Source of the DNA: an uncultured Lachnospiraceae bacterium
Lineage (GTDB): Bacteria > Bacillota > Clostridia > Lachnospirales > Lachnospiraceae
Length of the DNA: 64,000 nt
Direction: 5' to 3'
Assembly (NCBI GenBank): GCA_950097145.1
Contig: CATNCF010000011.1
Span: forward strand, 1 to 64,000
The translations under genes were made by a program, and so were the position numbers. The notes beneath the pieces were generated by a model. That model was not told the DNA's origin. It did no database searches and was given only the letters and a program-made list of their open reading frames with translations. This document shows positions 46,879 through 55,533 of this stretch, one piece after another (position 1 is the first letter of the stretch; each line of letters opens with the position of its first letter).

Positions 46879-49263
46879 TTAGGAACTAAATAATTCATTG
46901 GCATACCGTATAGAACCCATCGCGTCCTTAGAATAGAAATCTGCTCCGATCATATCTGCATACGTCTGGGTCAGCACAGCGCCTCCCACCATCACTTTGC
47001 AGTCTGGAAGTTCTTTCTTAAGCATCTGAATGGTAAGTTCCATATTTGCCACTGTGGTAGTCATCAGGGCGCTTAAGCCTACCAATTTCACCTTATGTTC
47101 TTTTGCTGCCTCTACCACAAGCTCCGGAGCCACGTCCTTTCCCAGATCAATCACCTGAAAGCCGTAATTTTCCAAAAGTACTTTTACAATATTTTTTCCT
47201 ATATCATGGATATCTCCTTTGACTGTGGCAATCACAATCGTTCCCTTAGACTCGGAAGCTGCTCCTTCTGCCTGCAGATGTTCCTTAATGGCGTCAAAAC
47301 CAGCCTTTGCCGCGTCCGCACTCATAAGAAGCTGGGGAAGAAATACCGTTTTGTTCTCAAATCCCTGTCCCACTTGATCCAACGCCGGAATTAAATCTTC
47401 ATCAATGATTTCCAGCGGTTTTTTGGTTTCCAGTTCCTTTTTTGCCGCCTGGCTTGCGCTTTCTGCAAGTCCTCGGACTACTGCATCAAAAAGGCTGACA
47501 AATCCTGATTGTTCATGGGAGGTCTTGGGCTGAGCGTCCTGTTCAGAATAAAGCCCAATATAATCCTGGCACTGGCTGTCACTGCCATTTAAGGCACAAT
47601 AGGAATGGTATGCAGCCATCATGGCCTGGCTGTTGGGATTAATAATGCCAGCGCTTAATCCCTGTGACAATGCAATAGTGAAAAATGCCGTATTTACCTG
47701 CTCCCGCTGAGGCAGCCCAAAGGAAATATTGGATACCCCCAGGGTAGTATGCACGCCCAGTACATGGCGCACATAATGAAGGGCGTCCAAAGTAATCTTG
47801 GCATTTTCCTGTCCAGTACTAATGGTCATAGTCAATGTATCAATCAAAAGATCTTTTTTGCCAATACCGTATTTCGCCGCTTCTGCAATGATTTTCTCCG
47901 CTATTTTGATACGCCCATGCGCTGTGCCTGGAATTCCGTCCTCATCCAGGGTAAGGCACACAACCATCGCTCCGTATTTGGCCGCCAGAGGAAATACCGC
48001 ATCCATAGATTCCTGCTTGCCGTTCACGGAATTTAAAAGGGGCTTGCCGTTGTAGAGGCGCATGGCTGTTTCCATTGCCTCTGGGTCAGAGGTATCAATC
48101 TGCAGGGGAAGATCTGTAATGCCCTGTAAGCCGGTAACTACGGAACGCATCATTTCTACTTCATCAATCTCTGGAAGCCCTACGTTCACATCCAGAATAT
48201 GGGCCCCCCGATCCTGCTGTGCCAGAGCTTCCTTGTAAATATATTCTAAATCATGATCCCGCAGCGCCTGTTTGAATCGGGATTTTCCCGTGGGATTAAT
48301 CCGTTCCCCGATAATCTTAGGGCGCCCATTCAGTTCTACTGCATGGGTATAAGATGAAACAACCGATCGGTTCTTATCTGTAAGGGGCATGGGCGTAAGT
48401 TCCCGGCATGACTCAATCAGTGCGCGCAAATGCGCTGGGGTGGTGCCGCAGCATCCGCCCATCACCGAAATTCCATCACCTGCAATCTTTTTCATAACGC
48501 CTGCAAATTCTTCTGGCCCGACCTGGAAGCAGGTTCTGCCGTCCACTACCACTGGAAGCCCCGCATTGGGATTTACTACAATGGGAAGCGACGTAATCTC
48601 TCTGAGTCTTGGCAGAAAGCCCTGCATGACGTCCGGCCCGAAGCCACAGTTCAGTCCCAGGGCATCCACTCTAAGCCCTTCTAACATTGCCACTGCCGCT
48701 TCCATGTCAGCCCCAGTCAGCAGTTTTCCACTCTCGTCAAATACCATGGTCACCACCACAGGCAGGCTGGTATGTTCCTTTGCGGCAAGCACCGCCGCTT
48801 TTATCTCATAGGTATCGTTCATAGTCTCAATCAGGCACAAATCCGCCCCTGCCTGTTCTCCTGCCGTACACATTGGCACAAACGCCTGATATGCCTCCTC
48901 AAAGGACAAGTCTCCCAAAGGTTCCAGCAATTTTCCCAGAGAGCCGATATCCAGGGCTGCATACGCTTTTCTTCCGGACTGTGCAATGGCGTGTTTCACA
49001 ATTTCAATTCCTTTTTTCACCAGTTCTTCACAGGTATAACCTGTCCCTTTTATCTTAAAAGGATTTGCGCCGAATGTATTGGCCTTAATAATGTCACAGC
49101 CAGCATCTAAGTACTGTTTATGGATGTCAAAAATCACTTCTTCCCGGACCGCATTCCAGATCTCAGGCAGCTCCCCGGACTTCAGTCCCCGTTCCTGAAG
49201 CAAGGTGCCCATGGCGCCGTCAAAAAATAATAGTTCTGTTCCTAACCGCTCTTTAAAACTCAT
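46879..49263 (-). CDS. metH: cobalamin-dependent methionine synthase, lacking activation domain
   Basis: 794 aa. It transfers a methyl group from methyltetrahydrofolate to homocysteine. The homocysteine domain (zinc site ending GGCCGTTPAH), pterin-binding domain (about residues 300-580; HILDVNVGLPEIDE) and B12 domains (GDIHDIGKNIV, with the cobalt-ligating His) are all present. The reactivation domain of E. coli-type MetH is absent and is supplied by the gene just upstream, which it overlaps by 4 nt (ATGA). Confidence 0.95.
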   Translation of the reverse strand: MSFKERLGTELLFFDGAMGTLLQERGLKSGELPEIWNAVREEVIFDIHKQYLDAGCDIIKANTFGANPFKIKGTGYTCEELVKKGIEIVKHAIAQSGRKAYAALDIGSLGKLLEPLGDLSFEEAYQAFVPMCTAGEQAGADLCLIETMNDTYEIKAAVLAAKEHTSLPVVVTMVFDESGKLLTGADMEAAVAMLEGLRVDALGLNCGFGPDVMQGFLPRLREITSLPIVVNPNAGLPVVVDGRTCFQVGPEEFAGVMKKIAGDGISVMGGCCGTTPAHLRALIESCRELTPMPLTDKNRSVVSSYTHAVELNGRPKIIGERINPTGKSRFKQALRDHDLEYIYKEALAQQDRGAHILDVNVGLPEIDEVEMMRSVVTGLQGITDLPLQIDTSDPEAMETAMRLYNGKPLLNSVNGKQESMDAVFPLAAKYGAMVVCLTLDEDGIPGTAHGRIKIAEKIIAEAAKYGIGKKDLLIDTLTMTISTGQENAKITLDALHYVRHVLGVHTTLGVSNISFGLPQREQVNTAFFTIALSQGLSAGIINPNSQAMMAAYHSYCALNGSDSQCQDYIGLYSEQDAQPKTSHEQSGFVSLFDAVVRGLAESASQAAKKELETKKPLEIIDEDLIPALDQVGQGFENKTVFLPQLLMSADAAKAGFDAIKEHLQAEGAASESKGTIVIATVKGDIHDIGKNIVKVLLENYGFQVIDLGKDVAPELVVEAAKEHKVKLVGLSALMTTTVANMELTIQMLKKELPDCKVMVGGAVLTQTYADMIGADFYSKDAMGSIRYANELFSS

Positions 49264-49916
49264 AAATCTACTCCTTCCTGCCGGAATTCACAATCTGTCT
49301 TGGCGCAAAGGCTGCATGTTTCCATTTGACAGGATTCCCGTTCTAAAACAGTAAGCCCAATCACTGCCGTCACAGATTTCGAGGGCATCATTAAATTTCC
49401 TTCTGTGAGTGTCAGACCAATCCGTTTGCTGCACTCCAGCATCTGGAACAGATCTCTTTGATGTTCCAATGCAAAATCGCCATACCCCGGACTGAACCTG
49501 GGCCGCAGATACAATCCGCGATTCCTGGCATTCTTTCGTATTTCTTCTTCCACTTCATCCACATAACTCTCAATACACGCCGCTCCTGCCGCCTGTACCA
49601 CTGCGGCCTTGGCCATATTGGTAATGGAATATTTCCGAATCAGGAAATCTGCTGTCCTTCCAATGGTTGCCGCCAGCAGCACAGCCCGCTCACAGCCTTT
49701 CAGGTTTACCGCAAGATTACGGCTTTGAATCTCAAGTCCCCCAATCTTTACCAGTTCTCCCAAAACCTTACAATCATATTCCCGGTAAATACTTTTGGGG
49801 CTGCTGCCCCCCTCCAGCTCTTTTGCCGCCTCTTCGATGAGCCGGACTGTCTGGGGATCTGCTTCCTGTCCGCGGTAACCTAAATACCGCATGGTTTCTT
49901 TTCTGTCTGCTTTCAT
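49260..49916 (-). CDS. methionine synthase activation-domain protein
   Basis: 218 aa. A stand-alone version of the MetH SAM-binding reactivation domain: RPRFSPGYGDFALEHQRDLF and SKSVTAVIGL are its conserved segments, and a Cys-containing tail (CSLCAKTDCEF) follows. It would help reduce inactive cob(II)alamin using SAM. It lies between metF and metH in one operon, with 15 nt and 4 nt junctions, supporting this partnership. Confidence 0.88.
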   Translation of the reverse strand: MKADRKETMRYLGYRGQEADPQTVRLIEEAAKELEGGSSPKSIYREYDCKVLGELVKIGGLEIQSRNLAVNLKGCERAVLLAATIGRTADFLIRKYSITNMAKAAVVQAAGAACIESYVDEVEEEIRKNARNRGLYLRPRFSPGYGDFALEHQRDLFQMLECSKRIGLTLTEGNLMMPSKSVTAVIGLTVLERESCQMETCSLCAKTDCEFRQEGVDL

Positions 49917-49931
49917 TAAAGTTACACTTCC

Positions 49932-50804
49932 CTATTCTGCATGATATATTTCAGAAAGATTTTTTAAAATAGCGCCCGCTACGTCCGGTTTGTTCATGGT
50001 ATAAATATGCACATGATTGACGCCGTTGGCAATTAAATCAATAATCTGATCTGTGGCATAGGCAATCCCAGCCTGTTTTAAAGCTGCCGGCTGATCTGCA
50101 AACCGCTCAACAATGGCTCGGAACCGCTGTGGCAGAATCGTTCCAGACAGGGATGTGATCCGCTTTATCTGATTTACATTTGTCACTGGCATAATCCCCG
50201 CGATCACAGGAACCTGGATATTCTTTTTTAACGTCCTGTATAAGAAATTATACAGAATATTATTGTCAAAAAACATCTGGGTGGTGAGAAATTCACAGCC
50301 TGCCTCCACTTTGCGCTTGAGATGATCCAGATCTGCGTCAATGGATTCTGCTTCTGGATGTCCCTCCGGGTAACAGGCGCCGCCAATACAAAAATCTCCA
50401 AAAGCTTTAATTTCCTGTATCAGCTCACTTGCATAATGATACTGGTTCGGCAGGGGAAAATCCAGATGTTCCGGAATATCTCCCCGGAGGGCTAGAATAT
50501 TTTCAATCTTCTTTTCCTGCAATTCTCCTAATACCTGCTGAATTTTCTCTTTTCCAGAAGACGCGCAGGTCAGATGGGCAAGGGCTGTAATGCCGTTCAC
50601 ATTCTGCACCTGGTCCGCCAGATCTACGGTATGCTCGCTGATCCCGCCGCTTGCCCCATAGGTGACACTGATAAAGGCCGGTTTTAGTTCCGCCATTTTT
50701 CTTACCACTTCATGGGCTTTCTTAAGCTCTGAGCCTTTCTTAGGCGGGAACAGCTCGCAGCTTATGGTTACTTCGTTATTTTTTAATAATTCTGATATCT
50801 TCAT
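49932..50804 (-). CDS. metF: methylenetetrahydrofolate reductase
   Basis: 290 aa. It reduces methylene-THF to methyl-THF, the methyl donor for MetH. The TIM barrel and family motifs are clear (SCELFPPKKGSELKK; SVTYGASGG; the flavin-site segment FFDNNILYNFLYR). AAAGAGGAAGG precedes the ATG and a strong promoter lies at 50854-50882. First gene of the metF-activator-metH operon. Confidence 0.94.
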   Translation of the reverse strand: MKISELLKNNEVTISCELFPPKKGSELKKAHEVVRKMAELKPAFISVTYGASGGISEHTVDLADQVQNVNGITALAHLTCASSGKEKIQQVLGELQEKKIENILALRGDIPEHLDFPLPNQYHYASELIQEIKAFGDFCIGGACYPEGHPEAESIDADLDHLKRKVEAGCEFLTTQMFFDNNILYNFLYRTLKKNIQVPVIAGIMPVTNVNQIKRITSLSGTILPQRFRAIVERFADQPAALKQAGIAYATDQIIDLIANGVNHVHIYTMNKPDVAGAILKNLSEIYHAE

Positions 50805-50853
50805 ATCCTTCCTCTTTCTCTAAATGCACAAGACTGATTTTTCACTTTCACCC

Positions 50854-50882
50854 ATTATAATGATTTCAGATATAAAAGTCAA
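50854..50882 (-). promoter_or_regulatory. promoter of the metF-metH operon
   Basis: TTGACT, 17 nt, TATAAT on the minus strand, about 45 nt before the metF ATG. No SAM riboswitch or S-box pattern was recognised in the leader. Confidence 0.7.
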
Positions 50883-50974
50883 ATATTGCTATTAATATCT
50901 ATCGTTTTCTTGTATAGACTGCCCAATCCAGCAAATACTATCAATAAAATTTATCAAAGAAAAAGAGGTATGAT

Positions 50975-51226
50975 ATGAATAGCGAATATACAAAAAAAGA
51001 CACCCATCCAGTGCCCGATCTCAAAGACAATTACGATTATTTAAAAGCAAGCTCCGCTACGGACTGTACCGGAGCTGTGCCAAGGCCGCCCCAGGACAGC
51101 GCAGAACTGGATTCTTATCTGGAAGTATATAACTTCCTTCCCCAGAGCGCGTTCACCAATCCCAATCCAGTGGAGATTGACATGCTCCATGGAGATCAAG
51201 GGAGCAGCAAACATTCAGAACCATAA
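50975..51226 (+). CDS. small acidic hypothetical protein
   Basis: 83 aa, acidic and Pro/Asp-rich, with no membrane segment or recognised motif. The start ATG has AAAGAGG 6 nt upstream, which supports expression. The YNFLPQSAFTNPNPVEIDM segment looks ordered. It stands alone, divergent from metF, with a hairpin 80 nt downstream. Function unknown. Confidence 0.55.
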   Translation: MNSEYTKKDTHPVPDLKDNYDYLKASSATDCTGAVPRPPQDSAELDSYLEVYNFLPQSAFTNPNPVEIDMLHGDQGSSKHSEP

Positions 51227-51300
51227 CATCTCATGACAAAGTGTGCAATATATTCCTCTTGTGGGAGTGCGCATATTATTTTTATTCTATAGAATAAAAA

Positions 51301-51345
51301 ATACATCCCCGGAAGAATCCGTTACAGATTCCTGCGGGGATATTT
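51301..51345 (+). terminator. terminator after the small hypothetical gene
   Basis: ATCCCCGGAAGAATC-cgttaca-GATTCCTGCGGGGATATTTTCT: a strong stem with a short T-run on the plus strand. Confidence 0.65.
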
Positions 51346-51386
51346 TCTATACATTATTAATACCAATTCTCGTCTGAACATAATCT

Positions 51387-51547
51387 TATTACTCCGGCGG
51401 TTAAATATCGACGTTTTTACTTGCTTAAATTTCCATCTGCCACGTTGTCATCAATCGTTGCAGCACTCGCTACAACTCATTCTTCCGCCTTGCAGATGAA
51501 AATTTATTCTTCGTAAAATTCGTCGACATTTAACCGCCGGAGTAATA
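51387..51547. repeat. structured palindromic repeat, copy 3 (complete)
   Basis: 161 bp with outer arms TATTACTCCGGCGGTTAAATATCGACG and CGTCGACATTTAACCGCCGGAGTAATA, an inner stem CATCTGC/GCAGATG and an apical hairpin GTTGCAGC-GCTACAAC. It adjoins the C-terminal end of a gene remnant on the minus strand and probably truncated it. Confidence 0.85.
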
Positions 51548-51890
51548 TTAACTAACCAGACATTCAGAGTACAATTCTTAATAAATTCATCAATTCTATT
51601 AATTCCATTGATTTCTTTTAATGTAACTACAACGCCAAAACGAATTTCCATTCCTTCTTTAGGGTCTAAGCGGTTATTCGTTTTTATTTCCATTTCCCAG
51701 TTTTTATTATTAAAAATTTCTTCAGCATCATTTTATTATTTGGTCTTTCTGCAATATATTTTACATTATCCCATTTTCTAAACCGTTCTCTTGCTTCACC
51801 TTCCAAAAGAAAATATTTTTCATTATCTAATATAACATCCTGATTTTGTTTATCGCCTTTAATATCCTCTATCTTCCCTTTATTATTGAT
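51548..51890 (-). pseudogene. frameshifted gene remnant, cut by the repeat
   Basis: Reading on the minus strand gives an open stretch (NEKYFLLEGEARERFRKWDNVKYIAERPN) that ends in stops. The adjacent frame continues as NDAEEIFNNKNWEMEIKTNNRLDPKEGMEIRFGVVVTLKEINGINRIDEFIKNCTLNVWLVNI up to the repeat. A single-base slip in an AATAATAAAATGATG run joins the two. The 5' end is missing and the 3' end runs into the repeat. I do not recognise the parent family with certainty. Confidence 0.6.
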
Positions 51891-51963
51891 TCAGCCAAAA
51901 TGTAAATTAAGTTCTGTATTTGTATAATATTGTAAAAAAACACCTCACCCAATTTAAAGGCAG

Positions 51964-53067
51964 CTATTGTAAGTTATCTAATTCCTCCATGTCCTCCTCT
52001 TTTTTCATCAATGCCTTATACTCAGAAATCAGCTCCTTATATTCCGTGCAATTTTGAAGAAAAGAATACGCAGAATCTCTTTCCAGTTCAGACAGAATTG
52101 CCGACAGCATTTGTTTCCAATCGAAAGTCCTTGCGTTGACACGGTAAAACAATGGAGAACTGCTCATATCCCATGATGTGCACAGAGCGGCAAGCATGTT
52201 CCGCAAAAGGCACACACATTCCCTGGCATTCTTCTCTGCATACGCTACCTGCAAAGGAGCTATAAATGCATTATATTCCCATAAATCAAAAAGCGCTGTC
52301 ATTTGGCTTGCTTTATCCGCAATACTTTTTGCAGTCTGCATCCTGCCATCTGCCAATTCCCCGTCAATCATTTTGTAGAGCAGCATTTGAACCTTATTAA
52401 GAGCTATAAGCAAGGCATTCTGCAATTCTTTCACAGCCTTTTCTGTCTCGCCCTTGCACAGATACATATTAACTTGCAGCATTCGTTTATCCGCCATACT
52501 GCTAATTACATCTTCCCTATCCGGCATGACATCCAAAATCTCCTGGGCTATATCATATTTGCCATCCCGGATAAACCTGCTTACCATCATATAGTTCGCA
52601 CTATTGCTAATTTTGCTGTCACTGCTCTCTGCAAGACGGCGGTACCATTTCACCAGCAAAACGTCGTATTGGTGCTTTTCATCATCCGACAGTCCAGACA
52701 TGGCAAGCAAACCGTCAAGCTGAAAAGTAAGGCACTGCAGCAAGCTCTCATTATGCGGATATTCGTGGATTTTTTGTTCTGCCGCTTCAAATCCAGACCC
52801 AATTCCCCTTGTCTGGGCAATCACTGCAGCTTCTTTGCAAAAATCCTCAATCTCCTGATTTGACAGTTCTTTCTGAAAACAAAAGAGCGTATTTAAATCA
52901 ATTTTGAGCAAACGGGCTAACGGCGCCAGAAGTGAAAGTTCCGGACTTGTAGAACCTTTCTCCCATTTGCAGACGGCAGGAATTGATACATTGAGATATT
53001 CAGCTACTTGTTCCTGTGTAAGCCCCAATTCCTTTCGCTTTTCCTGAATTACCAAATTCATCGGCAT
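51964..53067 (-). CDS. Xre-family HTH regulator with helical C-terminal domain
   Basis: 367 aa. An N-terminal helix-turn-helix (KRKELGLTQEQVAEYLNVSIPAVCKWEKGSTSPEL) is followed by about 290 residues of mostly helical sequence without a named domain. This type is common in Clostridia and usually regulates a nearby transporter. Here the neighbours are only a broken gene and an Uma2-like fragment, so its target is unclear. AAGGAGG precedes the ATG. Confidence 0.8.
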   Translation of the reverse strand: MPMNLVIQEKRKELGLTQEQVAEYLNVSIPAVCKWEKGSTSPELSLLAPLARLLKIDLNTLFCFQKELSNQEIEDFCKEAAVIAQTRGIGSGFEAAEQKIHEYPHNESLLQCLTFQLDGLLAMSGLSDDEKHQYDVLLVKWYRRLAESSDSKISNSANYMMVSRFIRDGKYDIAQEILDVMPDREDVISSMADKRMLQVNMYLCKGETEKAVKELQNALLIALNKVQMLLYKMIDGELADGRMQTAKSIADKASQMTALFDLWEYNAFIAPLQVAYAEKNARECVCLLRNMLAALCTSWDMSSSPLFYRVNARTFDWKQMLSAILSELERDSAYSFLQNCTEYKELISEYKALMKKEEDMEELDNLQ

Positions 53068-53186
53068 AACGCTGCCTCCTTAGTCTAAATGATACAAAAG
53101 CTTTTGTTGTCTTCATTATATCACCAGGCATTATTTGCAGCAATTGAATGATTGTTAACTTTCAAGGAAATTTTTTAAGCGCCGGT

Positions 53187-53276
53187 TAAATGTTAAACAG
53201 AGCAGCAATTTTTAAACAGTTTTGTGTAAATATCATCAATAGTATATCTCTTCTCTTGTGCTAATGCTGGCTCCAT
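53187..53276 (-). pseudogene. Uma2-like endonuclease N-terminal remnant
   Basis: A 29-codon ORF behind AAGGAAGTGATTTT starts MEPALAQEKRYTIDDIYT, the opening typical of Uma2-family (DUF820) proteins. It then loses the family sequence and stops. The rest of the gene is absent. Too short for the ORF track. Confidence 0.4.
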
Positions 53277-53297
53277 AAAATCACTTCCTTGAAATTC

Positions 53298-54038
53298 TTA
53301 GATTGTATAATCAAACTGCTGGCCTACCATGGTCTCCGCCGCAGTCTGTACCATGTCGCTGCGCCCCATGGCAACTGTTTCCGTAATCTTCTGCAGCAGC
53401 TCATCCCAGGAGGAAGCTTCTACTGTCACCAGATCCTCCGGCCTGCCCTGATGCTCTTTAATCCTCTCTTGTTTATCCTTAGCAGCCTCTTTCTTCTCTG
53501 CGTTTTTCTTATCTTCTGCCCGCTGTTCCCGTTTATTTTGGATCCGCTCCCGCTGTGCTGACAGCGACTTATCAATTACCGCAAAGAATGAAGCATTCCC
53601 ATGGTCGTCAAACTTCATGCCATAAGCCTTTACGCTGTCTGCATTTTTGCCCAGGCTTGTCTTCATCTGTGCAAACTTACTGGTTGCATGATCCAATATG
53701 CCCTCATATTTCTTACGGTATGACTCATCTTCCGCCATTTTCTCTATTTTCTCATCATCAATCAGGACAATCAGACTCTTATTGCTGGCATATTTTCCAG
53801 CATTGGCTTCTGCCTCTTCCTTCATATCTGCACTGACCAGGATAAATTCCATATTGGAATATTTCTTTTTTAGCTTATCATAATATTTCTGTGCTTTTTC
53901 ACTTAGTTTGGGATTTCCAATTTCTTTCTGCCCAAAAGGCTTATTGGCTTTCCCTGCTGCGTTCGTCTTATTACTTGCCGCAGACTGTACCGCTGTCTCT
54001 TTCGCTGCATATGAATTTCCTATTCCGTTAGTATTCAT
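53298..54038 (-). CDS. DUF6033-family protein
   Basis: 246 aa. A Ser/Ala/Asn-rich N-terminus, then a domain with LSEKAQKYYDKLKKKYSNMEFILVSADMK and SLIVLIDDEKIEKMAEDESYRKKYEGIL, and a highly charged coiled-coil-like tail (ERIQNKREQRAEDKKNAEKKEAAKDK). No signal peptide or membrane helix. This matches what is known as DUF6033, function unknown. The ATG at 54038 is preferred since GGAGG lies 8 nt upstream; the track ATG two codons earlier is too close to it. Confidence 0.75.
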   Translation of the reverse strand: MNTNGIGNSYAAKETAVQSAASNKTNAAGKANKPFGQKEIGNPKLSEKAQKYYDKLKKKYSNMEFILVSADMKEEAEANAGKYASNKSLIVLIDDEKIEKMAEDESYRKKYEGILDHATSKFAQMKTSLGKNADSVKAYGMKFDDHGNASFFAVIDKSLSAQRERIQNKREQRAEDKKNAEKKEAAKDKQERIKEHQGRPEDLVTVEASSWDELLQKITETVAMGRSDMVQTAAETMVGQQFDYTI

Positions 54039-54116
54039 CTTCATTTCCTCCTTGAAATCAAATTCTTTGCTATCGTATCTATGTTTTATATCGGATAATT
54101 TTGGAAAATGGTTACC

Positions 54117-55445
54117 TTAATATTGATATCTTTTTCGATATCTGCCAAACATAGCAATGGACAGAATAAGAGCCATAAGCTCCGCTGCCGGAGTGGCAAG
54201 CCAGATTCCATTCACCCCCAGAAGCGCCGGAAGTACAAGCATAGTAATTAACATAAACACAAAAGACCGGGAAAAAGCAAGGACAGCGGAAACCACTCCG
54301 TTGGACAACGCTGTAAACATTCCACTGGCAAAAATATTAAAACCAATAAAAAGCAAAGCAATGGTGCAAATATGGTTTCCGGTTACAGCAAGACCGTATA
54401 CCGGATGTCCCGGCTGAGCAAACACGGATACCAGAGAATCGGTAAGGAGGAAGGAGCCAGCAGCCGTTCCCAGGGAAATCACCCCGATTACTTTGAGACT
54501 GACAGCAATCAATTTTTTCAGCTTTTCATGATTCTGTTCCCCATAATAAAAACTGATCATTGGCGCAACCCCATAAGAATATCCTGTATACAGAGAACTT
54601 GCAAACATCAGTACATACATGATAATCGTAACGGCGGCAACGCCATCTTCCCCCACAAACTTTAGCATGGTCCAATTGAACATCATGGTAATAATCCCTG
54701 TGACAAGGGCTGTCGCCATCTCAGAGCATCCATTGGAAGCTGCATTTGCAAGCACCTTGAGCCGGAACACCGGTCTGGTAAAATGCAGAAGGTTCTTTTT
54801 CCTTCCAAACACAAACAGGCCCACAACTGCCGTTACAGAATATCCCATCCCAGTCGCTGCCGCCGCGCCACTGATTCCCATATCAAATACCGCGATAAAC
54901 ACGTAATCAAGGAGCATATTCAGCACGCCCCCTGCCACGGAACAAATCAGGGAAAGGGACGCCTTCTCACTGGCAATCATATAAAGTGTAAAATTATTCA
55001 TCAGCAGGATGGGAACTGTAAACAGCAGGTAACGGCTTAAATATGCCACACAATATCCTTCCACATCTGCGGAAAGCCCCATACCTGCAAAAACAGGATT
55101 CATCACCTGATATCCCAGGCCGCACATAGCAACTCCTGCCAAAACATTTACCAGAATCAGAAAGGTAAAATCTTCTTTCGCTTCCTGTTCTTTATGCGCC
55201 CCCATTTTTTTCATAATCACTGCGCTGCCTCCTGTGGCAAGCATGGTAGAAACAGCCGTAACAAGCTGAATAACCGGCGCCGTCAAATTAATTGCAGATA
55301 ACGCGTCTGTGCCAATAAGATTTGACACAAACAGACCGTCCACCATGGTATAAAATGACATGAATACTGTCATGACTATGGTAGGAACAGCGAATTTCAA
55401 GATATTTTTCAGAGTTACTGGTTTCTCGTATGCATTTTTTTCCAT
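54117..55445 (-). CDS. MATE-family efflux transporter
   Basis: 442 aa, twelve predicted membrane helices in two homologous halves. The N-terminal FAVPTIVMTVFMSFYTMVDGLFVSNLIG is the MATE hallmark. It exports drugs or metabolites with a Na+ or H+ gradient. The ATG at 55445 follows GAGAGGAG; the track ORF adds 39 codons. It is divergent from a MerR gene that very likely activates it. Confidence 0.92.
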   Translation of the reverse strand: MEKNAYEKPVTLKNILKFAVPTIVMTVFMSFYTMVDGLFVSNLIGTDALSAINLTAPVIQLVTAVSTMLATGGSAVIMKKMGAHKEQEAKEDFTFLILVNVLAGVAMCGLGYQVMNPVFAGMGLSADVEGYCVAYLSRYLLFTVPILLMNNFTLYMIASEKASLSLICSVAGGVLNMLLDYVFIAVFDMGISGAAAATGMGYSVTAVVGLFVFGRKKNLLHFTRPVFRLKVLANAASNGCSEMATALVTGIITMMFNWTMLKFVGEDGVAAVTIIMYVLMFASSLYTGYSYGVAPMISFYYGEQNHEKLKKLIAVSLKVIGVISLGTAAGSFLLTDSLVSVFAQPGHPVYGLAVTGNHICTIALLFIGFNIFASGMFTALSNGVVSAVLAFSRSFVFMLITMLVLPALLGVNGIWLATPAAELMALILSIAMFGRYRKRYQY

Positions 55446-55464
55446 AGATTTTTCTCCTCTCGTA

Positions 55465-55493
55465 TTGATTTTCGTTTCTATGTATAGTACTAT
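55465..55493 (+). promoter_or_regulatory. promoter of the MerR-family gene
   Basis: TTGATT, 17 nt, TACTAT on the plus strand. Its -10 overlaps the -10 of the minus-strand MATE promoter, so regulation of the two is tied. Confidence 0.55.
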
Positions 55494-55519
55494 AAACCAT
55501 ACAGTAACTGTACGGTCAA
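55489..55519 (-). promoter_or_regulatory. MerR-type promoter of the MATE gene (19 bp spacer with dyad)
   Basis: TTGACC, 19 nt, TATAGT on the minus strand. The spacer contains the near-perfect palindrome CCGTACAGT-T-ACTGTATGG (55497-55515). A 19 bp spacer with a central dyad is the signature of promoters activated by MerR-family proteins. Confidence 0.8.
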
Positions 55520-55533
55520 GAGAGGATTTAAAA

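Noticed and set aside
50805-50974. Possible SAM riboswitch before metF
   Set aside because: The leader is only about 45 nt and has no recognisable S-box or SAM-II/SAM-IV core, so no riboswitch was called.
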